Positions 26,424-34,740 of a stretch of 64,000 nt of DNA are shown one piece after another. The stretch comes from [Clostridium] aerotolerans DSM 5434 (GTDB lineage Bacteria; Bacillota; Clostridia; Lachnospirales; Lachnospiraceae): positions 124,001 through 188,000 of the forward strand of contig NZ_JHWJ01000007.1 of assembly GCF_000687555.1 (NCBI RefSeq), written 5' to 3'. Positions within the stretch are counted from its first letter, which is position 1. The number at the start of each line of letters is the position of its first letter. The translations under genes and the position numbers were made by a program. Under the pieces are notes generated by a model. That model searched no databases. It was not told the DNA's origin and saw only the letters and a program-made list of their open reading frames with translations.

Positions 26424-27167
26424 ATGATATTTAAAGAGTTTGGAACCGCCAGTGCACCGACCATAGTCCTTCTCCATGAAGGCGGCCTTTCCTGGTGGTC
26501 TCTGATGGAAACCATTGAACTGCTAAAGAGGGATTACCACATCGTAGCTCCCATTATAGACGGACACGGAGAAGATGCGCAGACTACTTTTTTAAGTATC
26601 CAGGATTCTGCCCGTAAACTGATCCAGTATATTGATGAAAATAACAACGGTTCCGTCTTTGCCATGGGCGGTTCCACTCTGGGGGCACAGATAGTCGTTG
26701 AGGCGCTGTCTCAAAGGACTGATATTGCCAGGTATGCCATCATAGAAAGTCCTTGGGTGATACCATCTAAATCTCTGACATTTTTAACAGTTTTGGCAGG
26801 CAGACTCGCGTACAGACTTTATCATCGGAAATGGTTTGCTAAAATCAGAGCAAGAGAATTATCTATAAAGAAACAACATTTTATTCAATACTTCAGCGAC
26901 ACCAGCTCCATGACAAAAGATTCCCTGATAAACATCGCAGTGAATCACACTTCTTATGCGGTCTCAGATGAATTAAAAAACACCAGAGCCAATGTAATGA
27001 TTATCATAGGTTCCAGGGAAATTAAGCGTATGGACCCTTCCATCCATAAGCTGATTGATATGATACCAGAGACCAAGGTATTTATTGTCCCCGGCATGAA
27101 GCCCGGGGAATTCAGCATGATACACAGTACAGAGTATTATTATCTGCTCAAACGCATCACCGGATAA
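26424..27167 (+). CDS. Alpha/beta hydrolase-fold protein
   Basis: A 247-residue alpha/beta hydrolase. TIVLLHEGGLSWWSLM gives the oxyanion-hole region, and the nucleophile elbow reads AMGGSTLGAQIVVE, with Ser in Gly-Gly-Ser-Thr-Leu-Gly rather than the common Gly-x-Ser-x-Gly order. IIIGSREIKRMDPS and the C-terminal His in MIHSTEYYYL would supply the remaining triad. The substrate is unknown. It lies 33 nt after the second TrkA gene and is probably the last gene of the cation operon. ATG at 26424 is preferred (GGAGG 11 nt upstream); a GTG at 26412 is also possible. Confidence 0.78.
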   Translation: MIFKEFGTASAPTIVLLHEGGLSWWSLMETIELLKRDYHIVAPIIDGHGEDAQTTFLSIQDSARKLIQYIDENNNGSVFAMGGSTLGAQIVVEALSQRTDIARYAIIESPWVIPSKSLTFLTVLAGRLAYRLYHRKWFAKIRARELSIKKQHFIQYFSDTSSMTKDSLINIAVNHTSYAVSDELKNTRANVMIIIGSREIKRMDPSIHKLIDMIPETKVFIVPGMKPGEFSMIHSTEYYYLLKRITG

Positions 27168-27177
27168 CTATATAACC

Positions 27178-27223
27178 AAAACGAGCTTTGAAACCCTGAC
27201 ATACAGGACTTCAAAGCTCGTTT
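27178..27223. terminator. Bidirectional terminator between convergent genes
   Basis: AAACGAGCTTTGAA (27179-27192) and TTCAAAGCTCGTTT (27210-27223) form a perfect 14-bp stem with T-runs on both strands, between the rightward hydrolase gene and the leftward isomerase gene. Confidence 0.88.
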
Positions 27224-27228
27224 CCAGT

Positions 27229-28056
27229 TTATTTATAATCCTCAAGAAACTTCCTGGACCACTCCGCATTATCAGGAGTACTGTCTTCAATGGTCATCTG
27301 GATAAAAGGTTTGTCTTTCTTTACGAAGTTGAGAATGGTATCATACTTCATGGTGCCACTTCCAGGCGCTCCTGAAACAACCTTATCTCCTTCGATAACA
27401 AAGTCTTTCATATGAACCACATCTGTATACTCGCCCAGATCTTTAATAGCTTCTGTAATCACCTCATCATAACGAGCGCTATTTTCTACAGAAAGAAGAT
27501 TTACTGGATCCAAGATGATTCTTAGATTGGGTGAGTTGATTTCCTTTAATACCTTTAACGCCTGTTTGGAGTCATATACAATGTGGCTCCACACTGGTTC
27601 TATGGCCATGATAACACCAAATTTTTCCGCGCATTCTACCACGGGACGAAAATTCTTAATGAAAGTCTGTAAGGATTCCTCTGTATGGCTTTCCGGTACA
27701 AAGCGGTATTCTGCATTAGGTGCCCCGGTTTCCGTACCCACTACGCTGCATCCTAACATGGAGGCAAAACGAAGATGTGCAAAATAACGTTCCTGAATCT
27801 TTTTAAGCTCAACTGGATCAGGATGTGCCAGATTCAGATAACAGCCTAACACTGCAATATCCACATCATACTTGGCAAACAGCTTACGAAGATAGGTAGC
27901 ATAGCCTGGAGTCAATGCAGAGTCGTCTACGGAATGCTCCTTCACCGTTTTGGTTAATGCCAGATGAGCACAGCAAAACCCCTGTTCCTGTGCAATCTTT
28001 AATCGTTCTTCTATTGTGCCTGGTGCTACATCGTGTAACCGGATTCCAATCTGCAT
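27229..28056 (-). CDS. Sugar phosphate isomerase/epimerase-like TIM-barrel protein
   Basis: A 275-residue protein of the xylose isomerase-like TIM-barrel family (AP endonuclease 2 fold). Putative divalent-metal ligands are Glu in IMAIEPVWSHI, Asp and Asn in RIILDPVNLLS, His in DVVHMKDFVI and the final Glu in QMTIEDSTPD. It is the last gene of the pectin ABC transporter operon, 14 nt after the GH28 gene, so it probably isomerises or epimerises a uronate or keto-sugar from pectin breakdown; the exact substrate cannot be set. AAGGAGAAG precedes the ATG. Confidence 0.85.
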   Translation of the reverse strand: MQIGIRLHDVAPGTIEERLKIAQEQGFCCAHLALTKTVKEHSVDDSALTPGYATYLRKLFAKYDVDIAVLGCYLNLAHPDPVELKKIQERYFAHLRFASMLGCSVVGTETGAPNAEYRFVPESHTEESLQTFIKNFRPVVECAEKFGVIMAIEPVWSHIVYDSKQALKVLKEINSPNLRIILDPVNLLSVENSARYDEVITEAIKDLGEYTDVVHMKDFVIEGDKVVSGAPGSGTMKYDTILNFVKKDKPFIQMTIEDSTPDNAEWSRKFLEDYK

Positions 28057-28070
28057 AATTCACTTCTCCT

Positions 28071-29624
28071 TTATTTTACATCATAGTGATCCACATTGGT
28101 CACATCAAACGCTTCCCCAACTTGTCCGGAAATCGAAACCTGATCAAGAATCAACGTTTCAACGTTATTGATTAAGAAACCTTTCTTTGAGCATTCCTCG
28201 ATTCCGCTTAACATGGCTGGTGCACCTTTGTTTGCTTCCTCTGCAAAAGAAACCTCAACATTCTTAAGTTCAATACGCTCAATCTTCTGTTCTGGGAGTC
28301 CGTAAAAGAAGGAAGCAGCCACATGACAATTCTCTGCTTTTATGTTTGTGAAATACAGCCCTTTGATGCTGGGAGTCCGCTCATCAACAGGCAAGGCCTC
28401 GCGAGACTGTACATAATCGGATTTCCCATCTGGATCGCAGAAATAAAAGCTGTTTACCACAAAAGGTGTCATAACATGATCCATGTGGATATGGTCAAAA
28501 TATATTTCGGAAAGCACAGAATCTTTTCCCCGACCTCTTCTCGTCTTAATTCTCAACCCTCTGTCGGTATGGCGGAACAGACAGTATTCCACCCGAATGT
28601 TTTTAACCCCGGCTCCTACTTCACTTCCTACAGTAACCGCACCGTGGCCGTTTTCCATCAGACACTGACGGATCATAATATTCTCAGAAGGTGTTTTATA
28701 CTTTCTTCCCATATAAATCTTTCCGGACTTAATGGCAATACAGTCATCTCCTAAAGAGAAATGAACCCCCAGGATCTCAACATCTTTACAGGATTCTGGA
28801 TCCAATCCGTCTGTATTATGGGAATTGGCAGGATTATTGATGGTTAAATCAATGAACTTCAAATCTTGGCTAAAGTAAGGGTGAAGCACCCATGCCGGAC
28901 TGTCCTTCAAAGAAAATCCCTGTAAGCTTACATTTTTACATCTCTCTAAAAATACCATACGGGGGCGGAAGGCAATCTTCATCTGTCGAACATCGTGCCA
29001 CCAGTTATCAAAATCAGCCTGTCCATTGATCAAACCTCTTCCGTAGATCACAACATCCTCTACATCGATACCAGTAATAATTCCAGCAAACATCGGTAAG
29101 GGGTTGCCCTCCCATGTTCCCAGATTATAATCTTCCTTTTCGTCATAGCTTTCTATGACACCCGGAAATCTTGGGAATTTGTTACGGTCTGTATCTGCCT
29201 GAAGCTCGGCACCTTCGGCAAGCTCTATCTTAATATGGCTCTTTAAGAACAGGCTGGTAATGTGGTAGGTACCTTTTGGAATAAGTACTCTTCCATCTTT
29301 AGGACAAGCCATAATAGCCGCCTGGATAAAGGGAGTATCATCCTGAATGCCATCCCCCTTTGCCCCGATTTCACGAACATTTAAGGTGACAAACTCATAA
29401 TCGGTACGAAAAACTACTTCTGCCTTTTTTCCATCTCTTTCCAAGCAGATATTATAATCCATATCCGGTTTTAAGTCAAATAAAGTAAATACGGTCTTTT
29501 TTGTCTCTCCATGGCTTTCTCCATTTACATAGATCGTCCCAGGAGTATCATATTCATAGATCTGCTCTGTTATGGTTTCAATGGTTGCAGAACGTGCTGT
29601 CTTTAAAGCAACTCTAAGTTTCAT
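28071..29624 (-). CDS. Glycoside hydrolase family 28 (exo-polygalacturonase type)
   Basis: A 517-residue GH28 right-handed beta-helix enzyme acting on galacturonic-acid chains. The four GH28 signatures are present: NTDG (in SHNTDGLDPES), GDD (SLGDDCIAIKSG), GHG (MENGHGAVTVGSE) and RIK (RGLRIKTRRGRG). An N-terminal fibronectin-like part (first about 80 residues, VFRTDYEFVTLNVREIGAKG linking to the helix) precedes it. There is no signal peptide, so it acts in the cytoplasm on imported oligogalacturonides or rhamnogalacturonan fragments, consistent with an exo-acting galacturonidase. It is in the ABC importer operon, after a partial terminator. Confidence 0.92.
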   Translation of the reverse strand: MKLRVALKTARSATIETITEQIYEYDTPGTIYVNGESHGETKKTVFTLFDLKPDMDYNICLERDGKKAEVVFRTDYEFVTLNVREIGAKGDGIQDDTPFIQAAIMACPKDGRVLIPKGTYHITSLFLKSHIKIELAEGAELQADTDRNKFPRFPGVIESYDEKEDYNLGTWEGNPLPMFAGIITGIDVEDVVIYGRGLINGQADFDNWWHDVRQMKIAFRPRMVFLERCKNVSLQGFSLKDSPAWVLHPYFSQDLKFIDLTINNPANSHNTDGLDPESCKDVEILGVHFSLGDDCIAIKSGKIYMGRKYKTPSENIMIRQCLMENGHGAVTVGSEVGAGVKNIRVEYCLFRHTDRGLRIKTRRGRGKDSVLSEIYFDHIHMDHVMTPFVVNSFYFCDPDGKSDYVQSREALPVDERTPSIKGLYFTNIKAENCHVAASFFYGLPEQKIERIELKNVEVSFAEEANKGAPAMLSGIEECSKKGFLINNVETLILDQVSISGQVGEAFDVTNVDHYDVK

Positions 29625-29657
29625 ACTGACTTAACCTCGCATTTTCTTTTCGTATAT

Positions 29658-29690
29658 TCAAAAAGGGCGCAGCAACTTAATACTACGCCC
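29658..29690 (-). terminator. Intra-operon terminator between the permease and GH28 genes
   Basis: GGGCGCAG (29665-29672) and CTACGCCC (29683-29690) pair over 8 bp with one mismatch (G-U in the leftward transcript), followed leftward by TTTTTGA. It lies after the second permease gene and may lower expression of the GH28 and isomerase genes relative to the transporter. Confidence 0.6.
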
Positions 29691-29702
29691 AATCTAATTC
29701 AA

Positions 29703-30554
29703 TTAACCTTTTACGCCTCCGGCTGCGATACCATCAATAAAGGCATCCTGTGCACAGAAGAATACAATCAGGGAAGGAATGATAGAGATTAAAGACATCG
29801 CTAAAATTCGGTTCCACTGGAATCCAACATCACCATCCATTGACATACGTAAGTAAATGGAGTTTGTGTATTTGGGCATATCTGAAACGTAAATGAGGGG
29901 TCCCATAAAGTCATTGGTGGTCCACATGAACTGGAACAGTGCAACGGAAACCAAAGATGGCTTTAACATAGGAACGATTACATACCATAAGGTTTTAATG
30001 GAGTTACATCCATCAATCTTAGCTGCTTCCTCAAGCTCCTTTGGCACACCTCTTAAGAACTGTACCAGCATGAACAGGAAGTAAGTATCTCCTGCAAACA
30101 GAGAAGGAATCACCAATGGAAGATAGGAGTTCGTCCATCCCCACTGATTGAACATGATGTACTGTGGTGCATTTAAAACTACCTGTGGAAGGAATAAAGT
30201 GGAGATCATTAAGGAGAAGAGGATTGCTTTTCCCTTAAATTCAAACCGTCCGAAACCGTAAGCAGTAATGGTTGCAGAGAAAACAGTAAAAATTACTTTA
30301 GGTACTACGATTTTATAAGTGTTGAGCATGGACTTGATTAAGTTTATCTTGCCGCCGTAATCAACAAATGCATTGTCATATCCGTCCATAACAGGATTCT
30401 TTGGCCAGAACCATGCGCTGGTAAAAATCTCAGAGTTTGTTTTAAAGGTAGCTCCCACCATCCAGATCAGGGGGTATACCATAATGAAACCTACAGCAAT
30501 AAGAAGCGTATAACGAATCACTGTACTGATTTGTCTTCTAGTCTCTTTCGTCAT
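29703..30554 (-). CDS. Carbohydrate ABC transporter permease (MalG/UgpE type)
   Basis: A 283-residue permease with six transmembrane segments. The EAA motif is KELEEAAKIDGCNSIKTLWY near residues 185-205, and the C-terminus ends with the usual DAFIDGIAAGGVKG. This is the CUT1-family second permease. It lies 5 nt downstream of its partner permease. Together with the lipoprotein at 32221 it should import pectin-derived oligosaccharides. No dedicated ATPase gene is in the cluster, which is common for CUT1 systems that share an MsmK-type ATPase. Confidence 0.93.
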   Translation of the reverse strand: MTKETRRQISTVIRYTLLIAVGFIMVYPLIWMVGATFKTNSEIFTSAWFWPKNPVMDGYDNAFVDYGGKINLIKSMLNTYKIVVPKVIFTVFSATITAYGFGRFEFKGKAILFSLMISTLFLPQVVLNAPQYIMFNQWGWTNSYLPLVIPSLFAGDTYFLFMLVQFLRGVPKELEEAAKIDGCNSIKTLWYVIVPMLKPSLVSVALFQFMWTTNDFMGPLIYVSDMPKYTNSIYLRMSMDGDVGFQWNRILAMSLISIIPSLIVFFCAQDAFIDGIAAGGVKG

Positions 30555-30559
30555 GTTAT

Positions 30560-31459
30560 CTACCTCCCGTCCTCATCTGAATAGTAAACCCACTTCTTCT
30601 GGCTTACGAACGCCACAGCCGTAAAGGTCATAACGATAAGGAACAGAATCCATGCCTGTGCACTTGCCATACCCATCTTGTGACGTAAGAATGCGTTGTT
30701 GTAAATCAAGATGGAAATAAGTGTTGTCGCTCCGTTTGGTCCTCCCTTTGTTACAAGGAATGGTCCGTTGAACTCCTGGAATGCCTGGCATAGCTGGGTA
30801 ATCAGATTGTAGAAAATAACTGGTGTGATAAGCGGAACTGTGATCTTGAAAAACTGTGTCCACTTTCCTGCTCCGTCAATAGATGCTGCTTCATAGAGAT
30901 CTTCTGATACGCCCTTTAGAGCGGCAAGGAAGATAACCATGGCAGATCCAAACTGCCATACTCTTAACAGAATGATAACTGCAAGAGCGCCGTTGGCAGA
31001 TGCCATCCAGTTGATTTTTTCAGCTCCGAAAACGCCAATTACGGTATTGATCAGACCGTCTGTATTAAATACCGCTCTCCATAGAATTGCTATGGCAATG
31101 GAACCGCCAAGAATGGAGGGAATGTAATATGCAGTTCTAAAGAAGTTTACACCCTTTAATTTAAAATTTAGTATATATGCAATGAATAATGCAAATGTCA
31201 GCTTTACAGGAACATCAATAATTGCATATTTGAATGTAACCATGAAAGCTCTTCTGATGTCAGAATCTGTGAAAATCTTATTATAGTTCATCAAACCTGT
31301 CTTTGTTACACCACTGAACAGGTCATAATTTGTAAAGCTATAGTACAGTGAAGATGCGAACGGATAAACTTTAAAAAGTATAAATCCAATCAGCCACGGT
31401 AGCACAAAGAAAAATCCTGCATTCTCTGCCAGGAACTTATGAATACCCTTAGACTTCAT
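30560..31459 (-). CDS. Carbohydrate ABC transporter permease (MalF/UgpA type)
   Basis: A 299-residue CUT1-family permease with six transmembrane helices; NAGFFFVLPWLIGFILFKVY is the first, and the EAA loop is SEDLYEAASIDGAGKWTQFF. It follows the GH105-like gene by 5 nt after a strong AGGAGG site and precedes the second permease by 5 nt. The pair forms the channel for the sugar-binding lipoprotein encoded upstream. Confidence 0.93.
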   Translation of the reverse strand: MKSKGIHKFLAENAGFFFVLPWLIGFILFKVYPFASSLYYSFTNYDLFSGVTKTGLMNYNKIFTDSDIRRAFMVTFKYAIIDVPVKLTFALFIAYILNFKLKGVNFFRTAYYIPSILGGSIAIAILWRAVFNTDGLINTVIGVFGAEKINWMASANGALAVIILLRVWQFGSAMVIFLAALKGVSEDLYEAASIDGAGKWTQFFKITVPLITPVIFYNLITQLCQAFQEFNGPFLVTKGGPNGATTLISILIYNNAFLRHKMGMASAQAWILFLIVMTFTAVAFVSQKKWVYYSDEDGR

Positions 31460-31464
31460 ACTGC

Positions 31465-32133
31465 TTATACCTCCTGTTTTTTAAGTATTGTGTATTGCGC
31501 ACGGATCATATTCTCTAAACCTACGCAAGCTTGATTATCGTTCCCCGCAATCATATTCCAAACAAGTTCCCCGAAATTGCTGTATTTCTCCCTTTGAAGA
31601 ACGCCAATGTTGCACGCCTTTAGGATGGAATAACCGATTTCCAAAATTTCAGGAGAATCCGGGAGGTCTTTCATCTTTTCCTTGACTATAACCTGAAACA
31701 AATCCCTTAATTCTCTATAATATTCGTAGATCTCTTCTGACATCTGACTGATGGTCTCGATCAGGGCTACTAAATCATCTCCTGTAAAGGATTCCCTGTT
31801 CCGAAACATTGCAGCAATTTCATTATAATGTTCTTTCCTATTATATCTCGTTTCATACGCTGTAACAAATGGCATGAAATCCATAGTCCATTCATTTGAT
31901 ATTATTGCATTATCAATCTTCTGTCTGTATTCCTCATTGTCTGTTTGCCCATAAGCAAAAAAATATGCTAAATAGTCCTGCATCGGCAGGCTGCCTGCCG
32001 TCCCCTCCAGGGCCTTAAGCCCGCTTAAATGATACAGTACAAATTCTTTATAAGACTCTTCCCCAAAAGCCTCATACATTTGTACTGCACCAGTCAGCTG
32101 GTATGGTTTCAATGTCTCATATCTGCATTCCAT
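31465..32133 (-). CDS. GH105-like alpha-helical protein without the catalytic Asp motif
   Basis: A 222-residue soluble helical protein. It resembles the first half of the GH105 enzyme at 34741-36042: QMYEAFGEESYKEFVLYHL against the EMYAITKDSRYFEFADAFI helix, and PFVTAYETRYNRKEHYNEI against PFYMEYETRFHDKKNCNDI. The WLDGLYM segment with the catalytic Asp in the full enzyme is replaced by the shorter WTMDFM, and the second half of the (alpha/alpha)6 barrel is missing. So it is probably not an unsaturated-uronyl hydrolase; it could bind oligosaccharide or another protein. It sits between the binding-protein gene and the permeases of the importer operon. Confidence 0.6.
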   Translation of the reverse strand: MECRYETLKPYQLTGAVQMYEAFGEESYKEFVLYHLSGLKALEGTAGSLPMQDYLAYFFAYGQTDNEEYRQKIDNAIISNEWTMDFMPFVTAYETRYNRKEHYNEIAAMFRNRESFTGDDLVALIETISQMSEEIYEYYRELRDLFQVIVKEKMKDLPDSPEILEIGYSILKACNIGVLQREKYSNFGELVWNMIAGNDNQACVGLENMIRAQYTILKKQEV

Positions 32134-32160
32134 GACTTTTGTCTGCCCTTTTCTTTATGG

Positions 32161-32186
32161 GAGCCGCCATAACGTTATGGCGGCTC
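32161..32186. repeat. Perfect 26-bp palindrome between binding-protein gene and downstream genes
   Basis: A 13-bp arm starting GAGCCGCCATAAC is followed directly by its exact reverse complement, with no loop bases beyond the turn. No T-run follows in the leftward direction, so it is not a standard terminator. Hairpins at this place in transporter operons often protect the binding-protein mRNA from decay and raise its level over the permeases. Confidence 0.75.
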
Positions 32187-32220
32187 GTATGAAATGTGTA
32201 TTGCTTTTCTATAAGGTTAA

Positions 32221-33597
32221 TTAGTTCTCTAGAGTATCTGTAACACCCTTTACTAAGTCGGTTGCAGCCTGCTTGGAATCAATTTCACCTGCACTTAATT
32301 TACCAAATACTTTGAAGTAAACGCCGTCTGGGTTAGCCTTTAAGTCGTTGTGCTCAAATTTGCTGTCCAGAGTGAACTTGCTGTAACCCATAACCTTTGT
32401 GTTAGCTTCGATGGTTAACGGATCGCCAAGCTTGTTATCCTGAAGAATCTTTAAGCCTTCTGCAGAGCAAGGAATTCCTCTCTCTGTAGAACCGATCTTA
32501 ACGCCTTCTTCATCATTTAAAAGGAAGTTGATTAACATAGCTGCCTCTTTTGGATGCTTGGAGCTTGAAGGAACTGCAAATGCCATGGAGATTTTTGTAA
32601 ATCCACCGTTGTTGTTGCCCATCTTAATGAAGTCGCCAAGAACAAATTCCTGGTTTGGCTTGTTAACACTGCCTTCAAGTGCTTTTTTGAACTTGGAAGC
32701 AGAGGAATCCCACTCGAAGATACCTGCATACTTGCCATCGATCCATTTTGCATTCTTGTCAAGAGAGTCAGCCATATCGCCATTGATGGTAGCTAATGTT
32801 GGGATAACGTGCTTCTCTTCTAAACCAGTAATGAAATCCATACCATCTTTTACTTCATCTTCTGTGTAGTTGATCTGACCTTCTTCTACCCAGTTCTTGC
32901 CATATTTGGACTCAAGATAGTAAACCATTAAGATCATACGATCATACTCACCAACTGCTAATGGATACATATCAGGATCTTTTGCTTTGAAAGCTTCTCC
33001 TGCTTTGTACAGGGAATCAAGGTCTGTAGGAATTGCTACACCAACCTCATCAAAAGCTGATTTATTCCAGTAGAACAGACGTCCTGTTAAAGAAATCGGA
33101 ACTGCCATTAACTTACTATCTAATTTACAAAGCTCAAGGCTTTCCGGTGAAAACTGCTTTAAATCAAGAACATCGGAGTAATCCTCAAGATTAGCGAATG
33201 ACTTTCCGCCCTGGCCGTAAGATTCGATCCAGTTCCAGTTGATCTGCATAACATCTGCTGCGTTGCCGCCTAAGATGTTTAAGGACTGTTTCTCTTCCCA
33301 GCCTGTCCATGCGCCGTACTCAGGAGTAACTGTTATGTTTGGATATTTTGCCATAAAGGCTTTGATTGCTTCTTCTGTTGCAGCATGTCTGCTGTCTCCA
33401 CCCCACCAGGAAAACTTGATTTCTACTGGCTCTCCAGAGGTTGTGTCTGAAGCTGCTGCAGAAGTTGTCTCTGCTGCCTTTGTTGTCTCAGCTGCACTGG
33501 TTGTCTCGGTCGTGCTCTTGCCGCCTGCACATGCAGATAATGACATAGCCATAACAGTCGCTAACCCCATTGCTGTCCACTGTTTGATTTTTCTCAT
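32221..33597 (-). CDS. Extracellular sugar-binding lipoprotein of ABC importer (family 1)
   Basis: A 458-residue solute-binding protein. A lipoprotein signal peptide ends in LSAC (Cys23), followed by a low-complexity Thr/Ala/Ser/Glu linker of repeated AAETT units to about residue 55. The mature part begins VEIKFSWWGGDSRHAATEEA, typical of family 1 oligosaccharide-binding proteins, and continues with NVMQINWNWIESYG-like and ADVMQIN segments. First gene of the leftward operon of transporter, GH105-like, GH28 and isomerase genes, and preceded by a LacI-type operator. Expected ligand: unsaturated or saturated oligogalacturonides or rhamnogalacturonan fragments. Confidence 0.92.
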   Translation of the reverse strand: MRKIKQWTAMGLATVMAMSLSACAGGKSTTETTSAAETTKAAETTSAAASDTTSGEPVEIKFSWWGGDSRHAATEEAIKAFMAKYPNITVTPEYGAWTGWEEKQSLNILGGNAADVMQINWNWIESYGQGGKSFANLEDYSDVLDLKQFSPESLELCKLDSKLMAVPISLTGRLFYWNKSAFDEVGVAIPTDLDSLYKAGEAFKAKDPDMYPLAVGEYDRMILMVYYLESKYGKNWVEEGQINYTEDEVKDGMDFITGLEEKHVIPTLATINGDMADSLDKNAKWIDGKYAGIFEWDSSASKFKKALEGSVNKPNQEFVLGDFIKMGNNNGGFTKISMAFAVPSSSKHPKEAAMLINFLLNDEEGVKIGSTERGIPCSAEGLKILQDNKLGDPLTIEANTKVMGYSKFTLDSKFEHNDLKANPDGVYFKVFGKLSAGEIDSKQAATDLVKGVTDTLEN

Positions 33598-33687
33598 TTT
33601 TCTCTCTCCTTTTTTCTATCCCTCAAATGAGTTCTTTAAAAGCCTTTGGAAGCATTTACAATTTTCAACAATTTTTTCAACCATTGC

Positions 33688-33721
33688 GTAAGCGCTTACA
33701 CTGTGCTTTTTCTATATTATA
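33688..33721 (-). promoter_or_regulatory. -10 box and operator GTAAGCGCTTAC of the pectin importer operon
   Basis: Read leftward, TATAAT (33716-33721) is followed 16 bp later by the perfect palindrome GTAAGCGCTTAC (33688-33699), almost the same geometry as in the LacI-gene promoter. The -35 region is weak. The operator is identical to the one in front of the LacI gene. It also nearly fits the CcpA cre consensus, so either protein or both may bind. Confidence 0.72.
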
Positions 33722-33825
33722 GCATCCATCATCTTATAATTCATTTCAAATACGGCACAAAACATTGAATATATTGACATCCTATGGTATAATTTTAGTA
33801 ATATTAGCTAAGGAGAATCCAATTT

Positions 33826-34692
33826 ATGAAAGTACTTACCTCATATTCAGACGGAATTGACCATTGCATGGCTTCCAAATACTTCTCAATTGCCCATCTT
33901 CATAAAGAATCCGGTGTATTAAGTATGCACAGCCACCGCTGTTATGAGTTCAATTATTCCATCAGCGGGGAACGTACTTTTTTAATCGAGGACAATAATT
34001 ACCGCGTAGAACCAGGGAATTTGTTCATGATCAACAATCACGAAAAGCATCAGGTGATTCAAATGGATTCTACCATACCACACGAAAGATACACTATTTT
34101 TATAGATCCTTCTTATTTAAAAAGCATTTCCACTCCACTGACAGATTTAACCTATTGCTTCACTCACAGACCTGACAAATTCTCCCATCGAATCGCTCTG
34201 AACCAGGGCCAGCAACGACGATTTACTTACTATATCAACAAATTATCCGCTGAGGAAGGCTTTGGGCAGGACGTGGAGGAACGGTCTGTTTTCGCCGAAT
34301 TTATGGTTTTTGTGACAAAACTGGCCATGGATGCCTCCGCAGGTGACGAAACCGAGGACCAGAGACAGTATTTTAACAGTAAAGTGGCAGATATCATCAC
34401 TTACATCCATCATAACATTGATTCCCCCCTTAGCATCGGAGAGATAGCAGCTCATTTTTACTTAAGCACCTCTTATCTTTGCAGATTATTTAAAAAGGGG
34501 ACTGGCACCACCATTAATTCCTATATTACCAACCGCAGGATCGAGCTGGCTCAGACTTTATTGTCAGGCGGCTACAGCGTCAATGAGGTCTATCTCATGT
34601 GCGGATTTAATGATTATAGCAATTTCTTCAAAGCCTTTACCAAAAAAACAGGGATCTCACCGAAGAAGTATGCACAGAACAGCTTAAGTTAA
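33826..34692 (+). CDS. AraC-family regulator with cupin domain
   Basis: A 288-residue regulator. The N-terminal cupin part (about residues 20-100: HSHRCYEFNYSISGERTFLI, with MHSH) likely binds a sugar. The C-terminal AraC helix-turn-helix pair is SIGEIAAHFYLSTSYLCRLF and SVNEVYLMCGFNDYSNFFKA, ending GISPKKYAQ. It is divergent from the importer operon, with 228 bp between, and convergent with the GH105 gene. Probably an activator of the pectin genes in response to an oligosaccharide or uronate. The ATG follows AAGGAG. Confidence 0.9.
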   Translation: MKVLTSYSDGIDHCMASKYFSIAHLHKESGVLSMHSHRCYEFNYSISGERTFLIEDNNYRVEPGNLFMINNHEKHQVIQMDSTIPHERYTIFIDPSYLKSISTPLTDLTYCFTHRPDKFSHRIALNQGQQRRFTYYINKLSAEEGFGQDVEERSVFAEFMVFVTKLAMDASAGDETEDQRQYFNSKVADIITYIHHNIDSPLSIGEIAAHFYLSTSYLCRLFKKGTGTTINSYITNRRIELAQTLLSGGYSVNEVYLMCGFNDYSNFFKAFTKKTGISPKKYAQNSLS

Positions 34693-34697
34693 TATAA

Positions 34698-34733
34698 GAG
34701 AGGACCAGAACTCCATGTGAGCTCTGATCCTCT
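34698..34733. terminator. Bidirectional terminator (AraC / GH105)
   Basis: An inverted repeat of about 15 bp (arms beginning AGAGGACCAGAAC and ending TCTGATCCTCT) with two mismatches lies between the convergent genes and is followed by TTTCT on the plus strand. Confidence 0.75.
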
Positions 34734-34740
34734 TTCTATG

